64,000 bases of DNA. It comes from Cryphonectria parasitica EP155. Lineage: Eukaryota; Ascomycota; Sordariomycetes; Diaporthales; Cryphonectriaceae. Made by a program: the position numbers and the translations under genes. Below the pieces are notes generated by a model, which was not told the DNA's origin, searched no databases, and saw only the letters and a list, made by a program, of their open reading frames with translations. How positions within the stretch are numbered: position 1 is the stretch's first letter; every line of letters starts with the position of its first letter. Location of the stretch: positions 4,458,759-4,522,758 of the forward strand of contig NW_024468911.1 of NCBI RefSeq assembly GCF_011745365.1, in the 5' to 3' direction. Of the stretch, positions 23,423 to 34,117 are shown one piece after another.

Positions 23423-23829
23423 CTACTCAGAGGTACGTTTGTCCTTGAACTCCAAAGCCGGAACCACACCGGGAGCGTCAGTCTCGTCATTGACTGCCGA
23501 ACCATCGCCTCTCTTGAAGTTCAAGGCCCTGACGCCCGCGGCCGTGTCAGTCTCCATGTCCATGTCTCCCTCTTCGCAATCCGCCTCTGCCTCACGTTTA
23601 TTCTTGACTTCCAGGGCCGGCAGCACGGCAGCACCATCAATATTGGCACCTCTTGTAGCAAGAGATGTGCGAACTGTTTTTCATGTCAGCATCCGACTTC
23701 AAGACCAAGTAAAGAAGCCGAGAGAGGTGTCTGTATAGACTTACGCCAGAGAGGTGCGCGAAGAGGAAATGCGGCGCTCAAGGCCACCGCCGAGACGAGG
23801 ACCGCGAGAGGGGAAGTGAAGACACGCAT
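23423..23829 (-). CDS. Candidate secreted Kex2-processed repeat precursor (RiPP-like)
   Basis: Two exons, 23829-23745 and 23673-23423, joined by a 71 nt intron (GTAAGT donor, GCTGAC branch, AACAG acceptor, phase 1); 111 residues. Residues 1-20 form a clear signal peptide (MRVFTSPLAV, then LVSAVALSAA). The mature part holds three imperfect repeats, each ending at a Lys-Arg: PALEVKNKR (residues 47-55), RALNFKR (77-83) and PALEFKDKR (100-108). Acidic spacers between them share an ETD-x-A-x-GV pattern. KR is the Kex2 cleavage signal, and the first KR is followed by EAEA, as in yeast alpha-factor, where Ste13 trims such dipeptides. This architecture (signal peptide, repeats, KR) is that of fungal Kex2-processed repeat proteins, including dikaritin precursors, and it lies beside a UstYa-like gene. 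The core peptide and any product are unknown; no Tyr is present in the repeats. It could instead be a non-modified secreted peptide. Confidence 0.72.
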
Positions 23830-26800
23830 AATGAAGGGTGAGTGAAGTGGTGCTCTGCTTTTGCTTGCGATAACACTGGGCGAACGGGGACACAAGTGAT
23901 GAATGAATCAGAACGGCGGGCCCAAGAACATCTTTGAAGTTCGATTTCGCCGGATCTGCGCAGCCTTATGACTTGTTCCAGGCCTCCATACTATGGTTCC
24001 TGTAGTTCAGGCCATGACTTCGCCCCGGTCGGCCGCTTTGATCAACACATCTTTTGGCGATCTCTTGGTGCAGCCCCCCAGCAGGCAGCCCCCAATCACC
24101 TCATTTGCGAGTGCACTGGTTCAGGCAGAAGCGCCGGCCGCTGCTCCGTCATCAGCAAACGAAGAAAGAAAAAAGAAGTATGCAGGGTCTCGTTACATTG
24201 AGCTTGACATTAGTAGAAGGTGAAAATTTTTCTTGAGACTGCAGGTGAACCCGAACCGGGCTTGTTTTCCTGTCGCACCTTAGAGCCATAAACAAGGCTT
24301 ACCACATCCTTACGGTACGACCTACGTGCACTTGCAGCATGGCACACATAATTGACCGGCAGTTTGCCATCTGGGCCCCAGCTAGTCTTCCTTTTTGCTC
24401 CTTTGATCCACATTTTAGCGGAATGACTGTAACCTGTCCAACATCTATTCGTGATAGACATCATCGAGACGCAGCGATCCAGATCCATGGATCCTTTTGC
24501 TGGGGGCTATATTAGCCAGCGTTATACACTCAGCCTCTAGCCGTGCGACGAGGGTATTTTCAAAAGAAGCTTCGTCTATTACAATTGCGTACCTTCTTAT
24601 CGGAGACATTGCCCCCCTCTACCGTCCCAGACATCAAAGCTTTTTTGACGTAGGCAGCCTTGTTTCCAAAATATTGTGGTAATGTAGTGGATGTAGCTTG
24701 GTGCATCGACTTGGCTGAACACCGTCGCAAGTCTCTTGCCAGCTGTCAGACAACCCCCCCCCCCCTCCCCCCCAAAAAAACAAGAAGCAGAAAAAACAAG
24801 TAAGACAATTATTTGTTTTTAAGTCGCCACGTAATCTGTCCAATGGATTGGTTTGACCCTGTCCGGGTCCTCGCGATCTTCTGCACCTGCCAAATATCAG
24901 TAGTATCGACGAAGGATGAGGTCCCCTGCAAGGTGCAGCTTTTGCGAGAACCTTGCGACCGTTATGACAGAACACGGACCATAAGACTTCGAACATATCA
25001 ACAGCTCTGTATACTGGATAGTTTACGGGGGTGCTTACTGTAAGGCGTGCACTGTGCCTTACGAGAGCTAAAAAGTCGTTGTCTGATCATAAGCAGCTTT
25101 TTGGAGAGGCCGTCCACACAGACTTGGGGGGCGGGCGTCTACTCGCCCGGGGGGGGGGGGGGGCCGGCGCCACACTGTAAAGTATGGGCGGACACAATCA
25201 GTCCTCCTGCAGGCTGCTTCTCGATTTATCATTCAGGCGTACCATACAACTTTACAGGTTGGTTTCCAGTATGTACCAGAGTGAACAATTTCCTTACCAT
25301 AGTAGCTTGAAACGAGCCCCGAGTCCTTGCAGGTCAGGGTTCAGCTGGACCTGCATGTCCCTAGCATGATGTTGTTGTTCAATGCCACCAAAGTCTCAGA
25401 CTAGATGGTGTAGAGATACGACGATTCGAGTTCCGATCTCAAATTGAGACGTCAGTGAAATAGTTTGGTTCCGAGCATAATAGTCTCAGACCCCTCAGAA
25501 GTGCCTTTTGTTTTATATTCAGAAAGAATCAACTCGGTATATAACAGGATAATCACATCATGTCGACTACGTAGATGCTGTGGGGGCCTTGGACGTGTGG
25601 GATGGCTATCTAGGATGCATAGCCTATTGATCATCCATTCGGCCGACAAATCGCTTCTAGGAATGCAATCCTTCTTAAGCTCGCCAACCATTTTCCTCGA
25701 ATCTTTGCCTGGCGTTTATCTTGACGCCTTTTATGTACACGCAGATGACCACGGTGATAGTCCCCTTGCAGCCAATGGTTGCATTATTTGGGATGATGCA
25801 TATGCAGTCAGAAATTAGCAGACGGCACAGCGGAGGGGATCCCGTGCCGTTCACCCCGCCTCCCCTGTACAGACACTAAACGAAGTGCCACGGCGGAACT
25901 TCTGGCAAAGTTCAGTCGGCCCTTTAAACATTTACTTGGGACTTCCGTACACACATGAATTCAGTTGAAATCTAGAGTGCCCATACTCTCAGTTATAGAC
26001 AGTCCAGTACGGTCTCTCATCTTTAAGCCTCTGTCCACTTTTGTTTTTTCCCTTCTGGAGATACACTCCGCGAGCAAAACTATCGCTGAGTGCTGATAGC
26101 CCACCTGTATTCCCAGTGTGCCGCGCTGAAGTAATACAACGCCACATGGCAGGACACCAACAGGTTGCTTACAATGCTACCCGACCATCCAGCCTATCAC
26201 CATTGTTGTTACTCAAAATCATGTTTCTCAGTGAGCTGGATCATTCTTTGACTATACCAAAAATGGTATTTTTCGCGCGGGCCAGTGCAGTTTCGGGTCC
26301 GATGATTGGGGGCGATAGTCTGATTGTTGCATCTCGACCGGTGTCCAGGATTGTCATGGACAAAAGAAAGGAAAATCTGCGCCCTGCGTTCTCGCTCTTC
26401 GGATCCTTGTGAAAATTGTCTTCCTCGTTCCCCCGATACATCGGCTATTTGATCCGGCCCTGGAGGGTTACTTCATCCTTCATGTGTGTCACCACGGGCT
26501 GCATGGATTATTCGGCCCTCTCCCGCTCTATCAGACCTAAGTCTGGAAGATTTCCCTCCCTTGCATCGACAACCAATATCCCCCACCCCCCCTCCTTTCT
26601 CCTCATATTCATCTCTCCCCTGCAACTGCTTTTCCTCAAAGGATTGAAACATGTCGCTGAATTGGTAACCAAAATTGGACAGGAATCTCCGGAGCACGCT
26701 ACATCCTTTACCTGCACCCTCCTACGACCAGGCAGTATTCCGGATAATTGAAGAGGTTGAAATTTGGTCCGAAGAGGACGGTAAAATACGCAGGAAGTGA

Positions 26801-27194
26801 CTTTTAGCGAGCTCGCTTGTTATATGAAACCCTGACCGAGTTGCTGCAAGATGCGGCCAGGAATGTTGGCCTCGTCTTATCCTTCCGTATCTCCTGCGTC
26901 CTGGCGTTAAGCCACTCTCGCTCAGTAGTATTGCACCATTCAGACCGAGGGATTTGATACCTGTTGTGACACTGATTAATAACGTAGTGGGTGGCGTAGT
27001 TAGCTGACCACCTTGAGATCTGAGAGAGGGGAAATGTGAAGGATGCAAGCCCTCTCGTCAAGTAGATCATCCAAAACCCCTCAGCGCCCCCCATCTCCAT
27101 GCCTCACTTGTCGATCCCGCCTGTGTGACTTCCATCAATCACTAGCCTTTCAATCAGATCAAGAAGAATTCTTTTTTCTTTCCTGAAGCCCACC
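23830..27194. other. 3.4 kb gene-poor region
   Basis: No supported gene. Contains a C12 run at about 24754-24765 with a second C7 and A7 tract directly after it, and a G15 run at about 25149-25163. Several open frames of 60-120 codons have no recognisable motif and no coding-like composition. If the RiPP-like locus has further genes they are not evident here. Confidence 0.5.
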
Positions 27195-28625
27195 ATGTCG
27201 AGCGAATCCAAGGATGGAATATTGGCAGTCAGTGGCAGCCTGCTGGGTTTGTCGACGCTGGTCGTCGGGCTCAGACTGTGCGCTCGCAAGCAGCAGAACG
27301 CCAGGTTGATGACCGACGATGCACTGGCCGTTCTGAGTCTGGTAAGCAAGCATCTGACTCGAGGGAGCACTGTGTAACAAGTCAACGAGGCTTGCTGATA
27401 GAAGTGGTTATTCAAAGGTTGCTTTTGTTGGGACGGCGGCGTGTACTTTTCTCAGTAAGTTTCTTTTTCCATACTACATCATCCTATCACATTCACAATT
27501 TACTCGTGACAATATACTGATCAGCTCGTAGTGGTCAAACACAAGACTGTCGGGTATCCCAGTACAGACTTCACTGTAGCGGAAGAATTAGCAGTAGCTG
27601 AAATCGCAGCCAAGGTACGAAGTCTGTCTTGTTTCTGCTCGCGTGTGTCAACGATTGATTAATTCGACCCAGCTCAATGTCGCCTGGGATGTGCTCGGCC
27701 TCACAAGTCTGGCCTGCATCAAGCTCAGTGCCCTCTTCTTCTACAGGCGCGTCTTCTGCATACACGGGTGGCTTGAGGCTCAGTGGTTCAGCATAGCCAC
27801 CTTTGTCACCATTGTGCTCGTGGTCCTATGGGATGTTGTCTTCAGCTTCCTGCCCGGTTTCCAGTGTGGTACACACTTTTCCGCTCTTTGGGATGGCACC
27901 TATGAGACATACTGCACCATTTCCTTCCCGTACCTGTACGGCCTCGCCGTGTCCGACTTCCTCCTCGACGTGTGGATCCTGTTCCTTCCGATCCCTCGCA
28001 TCCTGCAGCTGCACGCGACGGCATCGCAGAAGTCTGGTTTTATCGGTGTCTTTGCCCTTGCGTTCGTTGGCCTTGGTGCCTCGATCACTCGAATGGTGAT
28101 CTACATCCAGGTTGAGAATGGAGGACCTTCTTATTTCCTAACTCATGACGAAGACCGTGAGTAATATCTCCATTGCCTATCATTGGATTAACATAGGAGT
28201 CAACTGCCCAAGAACAACCTACTGACTGGCTCGGCCGCGCAGTGATCGACACGAAATCCATCTACTTTGCAATGCTCGAGATCGGCATATCTCTTATCGC
28301 CGTCAACCTTCCCTCCCTCTGGATGCTCTTCACCTCTGTCACGCCCGAGAAGGTCATCCGCAGCATCCGCAGCGTCATTTCCCTCGGCTCCCTGCGCAGT
28401 CGTGGCAGCAGCCGTGGCGATGTCGACAATGTGGCAGGAAAGGCAAGCACAGCCGGCAGCACACGTCCCAGCGAGTCTTCTGGGAGACTACGCAACGATG
28501 TGGAAGCTCAAAAGGCGGAGGTGTATGCTACACCAGATGAGATTAGGCCACATCAAGAGGAACTAGGAAACGGTGTGCACATTCACAGCACGGTGTCGAT
28601 CCACCATCAGCCATCTGAAAAGTAA
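27195..28625 (+). CDS. Pth11-like rhodopsin-domain integral membrane protein
   Basis: Five exons: 27195-27341, 27418-27454, 27532-27614, 27673-28156, 28243-28625 (introns 76, 77, 58 and 86 nt), all in consistent phase; 377 residues. It belongs to the fungal rhodopsin-domain family (PTH11-like, seven transmembrane). Segments visible in order: SGSLLGLSTLVVGLRLCAR, VAFVGTAACTFL, LGLTSLACIKLSALFFYRR, FVTIVLVVLWDVVFSFLPG, a conserved FPYLYGLAVSDFLLDVWILF, GFIGVFALAFVGLGASITR and LEIGISLIAVNLPSLWML. The family motif D-x-W-x-L-F-L-P-x-P is present (DVWILFLPIPRI). The C-terminal tail is cytosolic, Ser/Arg-rich and charged. Relatives act as surface or nutrient sensors in pathogens (Pth11) or are uncharacterised. 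It lacks the N-terminal CFEM domain of Pth11 itself. Ligand unknown. Confidence 0.9.
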
Positions 28626-29471
28626 GCTGGTGGGACTCACCAAGACAGAAGTTGCCGTGTACAAAGGAAAACAGTTGGAGGGCTTGTGAACGAGTCCATG
28701 GTGAAGATGTGATAAGTGTGGCAGGGCCCTTATACTGCCTAGGTAATAGGGTCTGGGTAGATTTGTTCCTTTACTGGAACCTTAGATGGCTGGACTGTTT
28801 CTTATGTGTGATTGTGTGGACGTGGCGTAAAAGGACGTCATTGAGCCAGGCTATACCCTTCTACATATTATATCTTTGTCGAGATACTGAATAAAACGCA
28901 GATGTTTGAGAACTTTTGTAGTGCCAGGTCGCTTTCCATGCTCGCTGGGGAAGTCACTTTCTTTGAAATCACTGATGAATAGGTTATCGACACGGTATCA
29001 ATGTATTGCCAAGTAGATATATCTTTGCGTTCTGGTAGCGAGGACTGACTTGAAGGGGCTAGATCGTTTAGAGCACGCAACATACTTAGATGCGGCGATG
29101 CGTTCTCACTTTGACGGCTCGCAGACCATGTTGTACAACATGTAGACACAGATATCCTCTTGAAAACAAGAGACGGCATGCAGGATCTCAAGCACCATTG
29201 GTAGGCTGAAGATTGAAAAAGATGTTGATCAATTCTTGTTGACAGGCTTTCCTAGCATTCAGAAATCTCACAAAGGAAAGAATGGAAAAAAAAAAAAAAA
29301 AAAAAAAGGAAGAAGAAAAAAAAAAAGGAAGAAGAAAAAAAAAAGGGGGGGGAGGCAGATAAAAAAGGGACAAACACATGAATCATGAGCTATAGGTACC
29401 TCTTGACTGCAGAACGAACGCTCATACATGCCAGTCAGGGTAGCAGAAAACTTACATTGTTCACTTTATAT
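28626..29471. other. Intergenic region with A-rich microsatellites
   Basis: No gene seen. Holds an A22 run at about 29286-29307 followed by two copies of GGAAGAAG each trailed by a 10-11 A tract, then a G8 run. Confidence 0.6.
29286..29353. repeat. Poly-A / GGAAGAAG tandem repeat
   Basis: Homopolymeric A22, then GGAAGAAG plus A11, GGAAGAAG plus A10, ending in G8. It lies just downstream of the acetyltransferase stop. Confidence 0.85.
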
Positions 29472-30125
29472 CTACATGGGCCATTTCCCCTTCTCCTGGA
29501 GCCCAGCCTTTGCCTTCTGCCAGTCTCTTGCATTATACTTCCAGACCCAGCCCGTAACATTAGCATCGTAACTCTGAGGACCGAAGCTCTCAACGTCGCT
29601 CAAGCCCAGACTCCGAACAGTAGCTTTCCAAGGTTCGTTCTCCGCAGCCGTCTCCGTCCTGAACAGATCACATCCCAGCTCAGCAATGGCGAACTCCATG
29701 AGCGAGCAATACGCCTCGGTACCAAGGCCCTTGCGCCAGTGCTTGTGATCAATCATAACCCCTAGATCTGTAAACAGCTTCTTCTTCTCCTCGGCTTCTG
29801 AGCCGCTTTCACCGGCTGCCGCTGTAGACTCCACCCATTCAAAGCAGTTATAGCTGCCCTGTCCGATGACCTCTCCCGTCTCCCTCAAAGTGATGACCAT
29901 GAAGGCGTTCTTGCCTTCGGGCTGCATAGCCTTCCATCTGCTGAAGCGGCCTCGTAGTCTCTCCAATGTGAGGTCTTTCTCGCAGGGAAAGTAGGGAAAA
30001 TTCTCCGGCGTCTGAAGATATTGAAGAAGGCCTTCTGCATCTGATTCTTGAGCTGTCCTGATTATGAGACGAGGGGAGACTATATCGTACTCGTCGCGAG
30101 GGAAGCGAGGGCCTGAAGTCGGCAT
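29472..30125 (-). CDS. GNAT-family N-acetyltransferase (RimJ/RimL-like)
   Basis: Single exon, 217 residues, ATG at 30125. It opens with the RimJ/RimL-type entry strand (SPRLIIRTAQESDAEGLLQY). It continues with the middle strands GKNAFMVITL and EVIGQGSYNCFEW, and the acetyl-CoA loop in DLGVMIDHKHWRKGLGTEAY, where R-K-G-L-G fits the Q/R-x-x-G-x-G/A pattern. The C-terminal part reads FRTETAAENEPWKATVRSLG, the usual N-x-x-(S/A) helix. Members acetylate the amino group of ribosomal proteins, small molecules or antibiotics; the substrate cannot be told from sequence. No targeting signal is visible. A short acidic Glu/Lys insert (about residues 95-110) is atypical but in frame. Confidence 0.88.
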   Translation of the reverse strand: MPTSGPRFPRDEYDIVSPRLIIRTAQESDAEGLLQYLQTPENFPYFPCEKDLTLERLRGRFSRWKAMQPEGKNAFMVITLRETGEVIGQGSYNCFEWVESTAAAGESGSEAEEKKKLFTDLGVMIDHKHWRKGLGTEAYCSLMEFAIAELGCDLFRTETAAENEPWKATVRSLGLSDVESFGPQSYDANVTGWVWKYNARDWQKAKAGLQEKGKWPM

Positions 30126-32019
30126 GTTTCTCAGAGAGTAAGTATCGCTCGGAAGAGTGGTCTTATCGGTCGAGCCCGGGGCAATGGGAGTATTGTTGTA
30201 GCAAACAGAAGGCTAGGAGATGGAAAGATATAGGGCTCAGGAGTTGCGTCGTGCCTCGGAGGAGCTTAGATGTACTCAGAGACATATGGAATCGCAGTCC
30301 TCTGCGTTACGGCGATTCCAAGAAATGAGCGGGGAGCGGGGGCAAGTTGTGATTATAGATGCCGGAATACCACAAGTTTCTTGTCTTCAAAACATTCGCG
30401 CAATCAGTAATGACTCACTGCCAGTGGAACATGAAGTGGAAGTGGGCCCATCATCGCGGACACAATAGTGAGAATATCCGCAAAGCTCTGCACCATTTGC
30501 ATTCATAAAGTCTAAGAGATTAGATTGGCCTTCCCCTCACCGGAACGAAGAACGATAATTAACCTGAAGTTGGAAGGAGGTACCATAGTAGATTGGTGAT
30601 GAGAGGGGCGAAGGAGGAGACATGTCGCATTGGGATTCTTGAAGGGGGAAAAAAAGAAGATAATGCATTGGTTGGTTCAGAACACTTGCCTCGACCAGCT
30701 CCAGCCGTCTCCAATAACGTAACTCTCTCCATGCGTCCAGCTGAAGGATGGCTAGCGAACCACTGAAAGCCGGTCTACCGCAACCATTCGAGCAGCAGTA
30801 GAGATGAGAATGCCGAGAATCTATCTGCTGGGTTCGATTCAATCAAAATGTCCGGTATGTTCGCCTTTCCTTTTGTTCGTCTTCCATGTCAAGGCTGCAT
30901 CTCAGTGTCATCTCTGACGCTCTCAACCTTGAGTTGTGCAATGGCAGCCACCAAGTAGCCAGATCAACGCTGGGAGCATAAAGACTAGCCGTAATTACCA
31001 GCAATATTGGCATATTGGTCAGTCTCCTCGTCTTTCAAAACCTTACTTTACAAGGCTGCTTAGTCTTGCAATGAGCTCTCTTCGAAACTTGATTCTAGCC
31101 CACGATTGGCTCCTGACAGTAATACAGATGTGTGCCTGTTTCGGGTCAGCCTTCGACTCTTTAAAGGCACCAGTAATGCAGCCACGGAGGATCGCCACAA
31201 GTTTCTGCAGCACGGCCAAAGTATCTGTGTGCTGTAGCAGATCGGTCAATCCAAATGTCCGCTGGACATGGACGATAATAAGCATACATATCCAACGACG
31301 ACATGGCACGTGGCAATGTGCTACACTAGATGCTGGCAGACGTGCTTTCTTTCAAAACAAGCATTGGCCTCGGAAAAGCTTAGTAGAGGCCTGCTCGGAA
31401 AAGATTCCGAAACTTGCCAAATTGGCATCTTGCGGTGGACGTTTGGGTCTGTGCTGACGGGCAGAGGCCAAGGAAGGTCTCTCATGTTTGGGGTCTCGAT
31501 GACTTGCATAGACGTGCATGGAAACATGAACCAATGATATCTCGCTCCCAAGAATTGTTGATTGGGATGATTTGATCGTAATATTGACTGCGCCAGCGTC
31601 GCAAAGCCCCCTCTTACTCGTGACCCGGTCACGGCCCTGACTTGACAAACTGTGAAGCAGCGTAACGATGTGCGCAGCGAAACAATGGTAAAATTAAGAT
31701 AGTCATTGAGTTTCATGAATGCCTGCGTTTGGGTCTCGGGTCACTTTAGGTGAGAAACGCAAGTTGCAGTGATCAGTGCTCAAGTTCATAATTCCAAACG
31801 TTTTCTGCCAGTGTTTATTTAATACCTTTATGCTTGCCACCTACGATGAATTGATTAATTATACTTTGTCTCCCCCATCAACGCATTCACCACTCTCAAG
31901 TCTCAAGGCAGCACAGATACTTATTCTTTTTGGCGCAGGGCGCAACAATTTGCAGTCTTTCGAATCTCAACATTCACTTCTCCATCATCGTAATTGTCGC
32001 GAATTCCTCCTCTATCAAA
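30126..32019. other. 1.9 kb intergenic region, no gene seen
   Basis: Open frames of up to 173 codons are present on both strands but none shows a domain, signal peptide or splice-consistent structure. The right end is the promoter of the Kre9/Knh1-like gene. Confidence 0.5.
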
Positions 32020-32584
32020 ATGCATTCCTCACTCATTGTACCGTCCGCGCTTCAAGCCTTGTGCTTCCTTGCCGGCTTTGCCTCAGGTGCGCGCCACGTT
32101 GCGATCACTCTGCAGATTGACTTCTCACTAACCTGGCCGCATCACAGCTCAGACGGACGGATTCGATGCCATCACGCGTCCCACCAAAAACGAGAGCATC
32201 ACTGCTGGCTCGACAACCCACATCACCTGGGAGTATGATGACAAGTGGCCAGGGGACATCACAATCACGCTCATCGGCGGTAGTAGCCCTTCCACGCTGT
32301 CGCCTGTCGATAATCTCACATGTATGCTTGCTTGCTTAACAACGGCTGATGTCTCGCCAGGCTACACATAACAAGACTAACGTTTGGCAGCGAACTATGA
32401 TAATTCCAAAGGCGATTTTACATGGGCTGTCGACAAGAGCCTCGGTGAAGATGCAACCTACGGTATTCAGATTTACTGGAACACCAACTCCTCGGTATTC
32501 CAATGGTCCAACCCTTTCCACATCGTTGCGTCCAAAGACAGCGGCTCTAGTGTCGCATCACCCAAGACGTCTGTGTCTGTATAA
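32020..32584 (+). CDS. Secreted Kre9/Knh1-like domain protein (short)
   Basis: Three exons, 32020-32086, 32148-32321 and 32391-32584 (introns of 61 and 69 nt, phase 1 each), 144 residues. The N terminus is a signal peptide (about residues 1-22, ending LAGFASGA). The mature part is a Ser-Thr-rich GPI-anchored membrane family (Kre9/Knh1-like) domain: DAITRPTKNESITAGST, THITWEYDD, ITITLIGGSSP, GDFTWAVDKSLGEDATYGI and NPFHIV follow the family order. These proteins are cell-wall or surface proteins linked to beta-1,6-glucan assembly in yeast. The reading stops soon after the domain (KTSVSV), so the usual Ser/Thr-rich stalk and GPI signal are absent. Either it is a short soluble form, or a further exon is spliced in from the region near 32820; I could not find a convincing junction. 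Confidence 0.78.
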
Positions 32585-33497
32585 AATTCCGATGAGGTCA
32601 ACTAAAGACTTATGGGGGGAGGTCATGGTTGAACACGAGAGTCATGGAGTGAGAAGCTGGACTTCCATGCATTGCTTTTGGCTGAGGAGCACGAGAGCTC
32701 AGACCTCATAGCCAATCAATTTACAATGATTTTCCAGTTCTTCTCATCAGGTATGCCACGAACCTGAAGTCTCAACACAATAATTACTTCTCACTACACA
32801 TCCAACTTTGGCTATTCAGCGCCGTCGGAAGTTGCGAGGGATTCAAGGGCTACGGCTGCGACGTCGTCTTCGGCCTGAAAACAAGTCTCCAGCACGTCGA
32901 CTTAGCTGGCCTATATATTCCCGCACGCTATATCTATTACGCCGTCGGCACCCCATGACATTATCGTTCCATGCAGCGGCATCCCTCCGTGCAAGTGCAC
33001 CAGCTGATTGGCGACAGCAGTGGAAGTGATTTGTCAAGCGCCGGACGAGGCTCTCTCCCCGGGCCAGAAGCAACAGGAACCTTGGTGCCTGATGGACCTG
33101 CACGAGGTGGCCGTGCGAGATTGCCCGTGCTTGCTGCAGCAGCCTGGTTCACGTTGCCTCTGTTGTTGCCTGACCCACCACCCACCTTCTCCCAAGGGTT
33201 CTGGTTGTCTCCAAGGGCAGATATTTCCACGGGTGCAATATTGACCCTAGACAGAAAGCTTCATGTACCTACAGTCCAGGCCCTTGACTGATTACCACTC
33301 GATCCCTCGGAAAATGTATGGTTCTTTCCACCTTGTGAGTGATTGAGAAGGAGTTCATGTCTTCTTCCCGCGCACCCGTGCGGCGCAGGGGTCTGAAAAA
33401 CTACCTGGGTTCATTGGACCGTGACGCCTATTGGAGAACACCTATGGCTGCTTTTTCCCATAGTGGAGGGTGCTCTTGCATTGCTTCCAGGAATGTT
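32585..33497. other. Intergenic region, weak coding-like signal
   Basis: No supported gene. The minus strand at 32961-33230 has an open frame with Asn/Gly/Ala-rich, GC-rich codons (for example NQNPWEKVGGGSGNNRG) that could be an exon, but it has no start, splice partner or family. Confidence 0.4.
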
Positions 33498-33653
33498 CTA
33501 TTGCGGTAGTGGTGGAACATTGAAGTAGGTGTTGGTGTAGGCCTTGTTGTAGAAATGCTGGGCCTTGGCCTCGGGCAGCATGTGTGTGAGAGTCCTACGC
33601 CAAAAATCCGTCGCTTTGAGAAGGTGTCTCCGGAGCGCTGGACCATGGGCCAT
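33498..33653 (-). CDS. Possible small protein, 51 residues, unrecognised
   Basis: ATG at 33653, stop at 33498. The peptide is basic and aromatic-rich, with the readings LLKATDFWRRTLTHMLPEAK and HFYNKAYTNTYFNVPP, and codon choice looks like that of real genes in the window (C- or G-ending codons). The frame is open further upstream to about 33790 without a clear need for it. It could be a small stand-alone gene or the last exon of a longer one, with a donor-like GTAAGT around 33820 on the same strand. It has no signal peptide and no membrane segment. I do not recognise a family. Confidence 0.35.
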   Translation of the reverse strand: MAHGPALRRHLLKATDFWRRTLTHMLPEAKAQHFYNKAYTNTYFNVPPLPQ

Positions 33654-34117
33654 GGGTGTAGGAATTCCAGGGGGCGCGCCGTGCGGAAGAAGCTGCGGGG
33701 TGGCCACAATGCAGTGTGCTGGCTTCCCACCGTGTCCTTGACGCAGAATGCGATGGAAATGCGATGGAAAGTCGAGTCTCTCAAGTGTCAATTCATAAGA
33801 TTGAGTGATATTTTGCTACTTACTCGAATATGCTCTTTTGGACAAGTCTGACCAAATGAATCCTGTAGAAGCAGATGACGCGTCGCCTCGGCCTTTGGGT
33901 AATTTTCTTTCTTGTTCGGGGGGGGGGGGGGTGGGGGAGGGATGTGTCAAGAAACGACGGAAAGGAGAAGAGGAAGAATACCGAAACCGAGAACAGATGA
34001 GAAGAAACGAGACCATCAAATCTGATATTCAAATTGGGCCCCTGTTGACGCTCAAGGCAGCTGGGAAACCCTCATCGGGTATGCCACGCCAACACATTCA
34101 ATGCTTAGTCCTACTAA
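33654..34117. other. Intergenic region with G14 run
   Basis: No gene seen. A G14 run lies at about 33918-33931, followed by a G-rich and A-rich stretch. It separates the possible small gene from the 3' end of ctf18. Confidence 0.6.

Noticed and set aside
23423..23829. Mating alpha-pheromone precursor as the identity of the small secreted gene
   Set aside because: KR and EAEA fit, but there are no W-C...G-Q-P-type pheromone repeats; the repeat segments are Ala-Leu-Glu/Asn-Phe-Lys.
30700..30860. tRNA-like T-loop (GGGTTCGATTC)
   Set aside because: No matching acceptor stem, anticodon arm or D loop at the right distances on that strand.
32961..33230. Minus-strand Gly/Asn/Ala-rich open frame as a gene
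   Set aside because: Coding-like composition but no start in context, no partner exon and no family; left as a note in the intergenic entry.
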